Shown: piece by piece, positions 60,438 to 60,571 of the stretch
Layout of the letters: each line of letters starts with the position of its first letter
Position numbering within the stretch: position 1 is the first letter of the stretch
The notes under the pieces: generated by a model
Databases searched by the model: none
The model's input: the letters and a program-made list of their open reading frames with translations, nothing else
Told to the model about the DNA's origin: nothing
NCBI GenBank assembly: GCA_023231475.1
Contig: JALJEE010002723.1
Span: 1-60,571, forward strand
Source of the DNA: Seison nebaliae
Taxonomy: Eukaryota; Rotifera; Pararotatoria; Seisonacea; Seisonidae
Direction of reading: 5' to 3'
DNA length: 60,571 nt
Translations under genes and position numbers: made by a program

Positions 60438-60571
60438 CAGTAGAAACTTAAAGTAATCGGACACTTTTACGTTTTTATAAAACCGGTCATAACTTCTGTC
60501 CTATCAAGTATCTTTCGTAAAGGTGGATATCACAAAATAGCCCTATTCAAGCTCTTAAACATAGTGCAAAA
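60438..60571 (+). mobile_element. Probable terminal end of a Tc1/mariner-like DNA transposon, cut by the window
   Basis: After a TA dinucleotide (60436-60437) the sequence starts CAGTAGAAACTTAAAGTAAT and continues CGGACAC. TA plus CAGT is the insertion signature of Tc1/mariner/pogo elements. No transposase is visible before the window ends, so the class is tentative. Confidence 0.4.

Overview
This window is nuclear DNA of a small-genome arthropod. The best guess is an acariform (astigmatan) mite. That is an inference from an arthropod/chelicerate gene set (slimb/beta-TrCP, brummer/ATGL, cacophony-type Cav2, Omi/HtrA2), strong AT richness, long Asn/Gln/Ser/Glu homopolymers, very short introns (most about 40-75 nt) and many long single-exon genes. 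The species cannot be named from the sequence.

Layout. Positions 1-2.2 kb hold a decayed LINE reverse-transcriptase fragment followed by a diverged direct-repeat cluster. At 2.2-7.1 kb, all on the + strand, lie a TGF-beta type I receptor kinase, two tandem genes for secreted cationic peptides (antimicrobial-peptide-like, unrecognised family), and the Obg-like ATPase OLA1. At 7.9-19.0 kb, all on the - strand, lie a beta-TrCP/Slimb F-box WD40 protein with an unexplained C-terminal extension of about 800 residues, the protease HtrA2/Omi, and an AKAP17A-like splicing-related protein. A tRNA-Thr(AGT) follows. At 20.0-26.2 kb an ATGL/brummer lipase (-) and an ornithine aminotransferase (+) diverge from a 1.9-kb region that carries a 30-bp tandem repeat. 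At 27.6-38.3 kb are two long low-complexity, unrecognised open frames, possibly parts of one gene. At 38.6-42.7 kb is a 17-exon DUR3-type urea/solute symporter (SLC5/SSF family), convergent with a 14-exon EFCAB6-like multi-EF-hand gene (42.9-46.5 kb, -). At 49.6-57.8 kb is a 17-exon Cav2 calcium channel, ending 54 nt short of a convergent RING-type protein gene. The right end holds a decayed tRNA-Gly, an intron-containing tRNA-Leu(CAA) and the start of a Tc1/mariner-like DNA transposon.

The genes form no single pathway; this is ordinary, gene-dense euchromatin. Three features stand out. (1) The exon joins were rebuilt by hand from reading frame and homology. Of 60 introns placed, 53 begin GTT, with T at donor position +3, where most eukaryotes have A or G. 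(2) The tandem peptide pair has all the parts of processed, amidated antimicrobial peptides: signal peptide, acidic propiece, KR cleavage site, cysteine-free cationic mature region and C-terminal GKKK. (3) The 30-bp array between ATGL and OAT can be read either as an RFGYVPN peptide repeat or as a phased array of NFI-like binding sites.

All exon boundaries are inferences without transcript data. Intron coordinates are given so that they can be tested.
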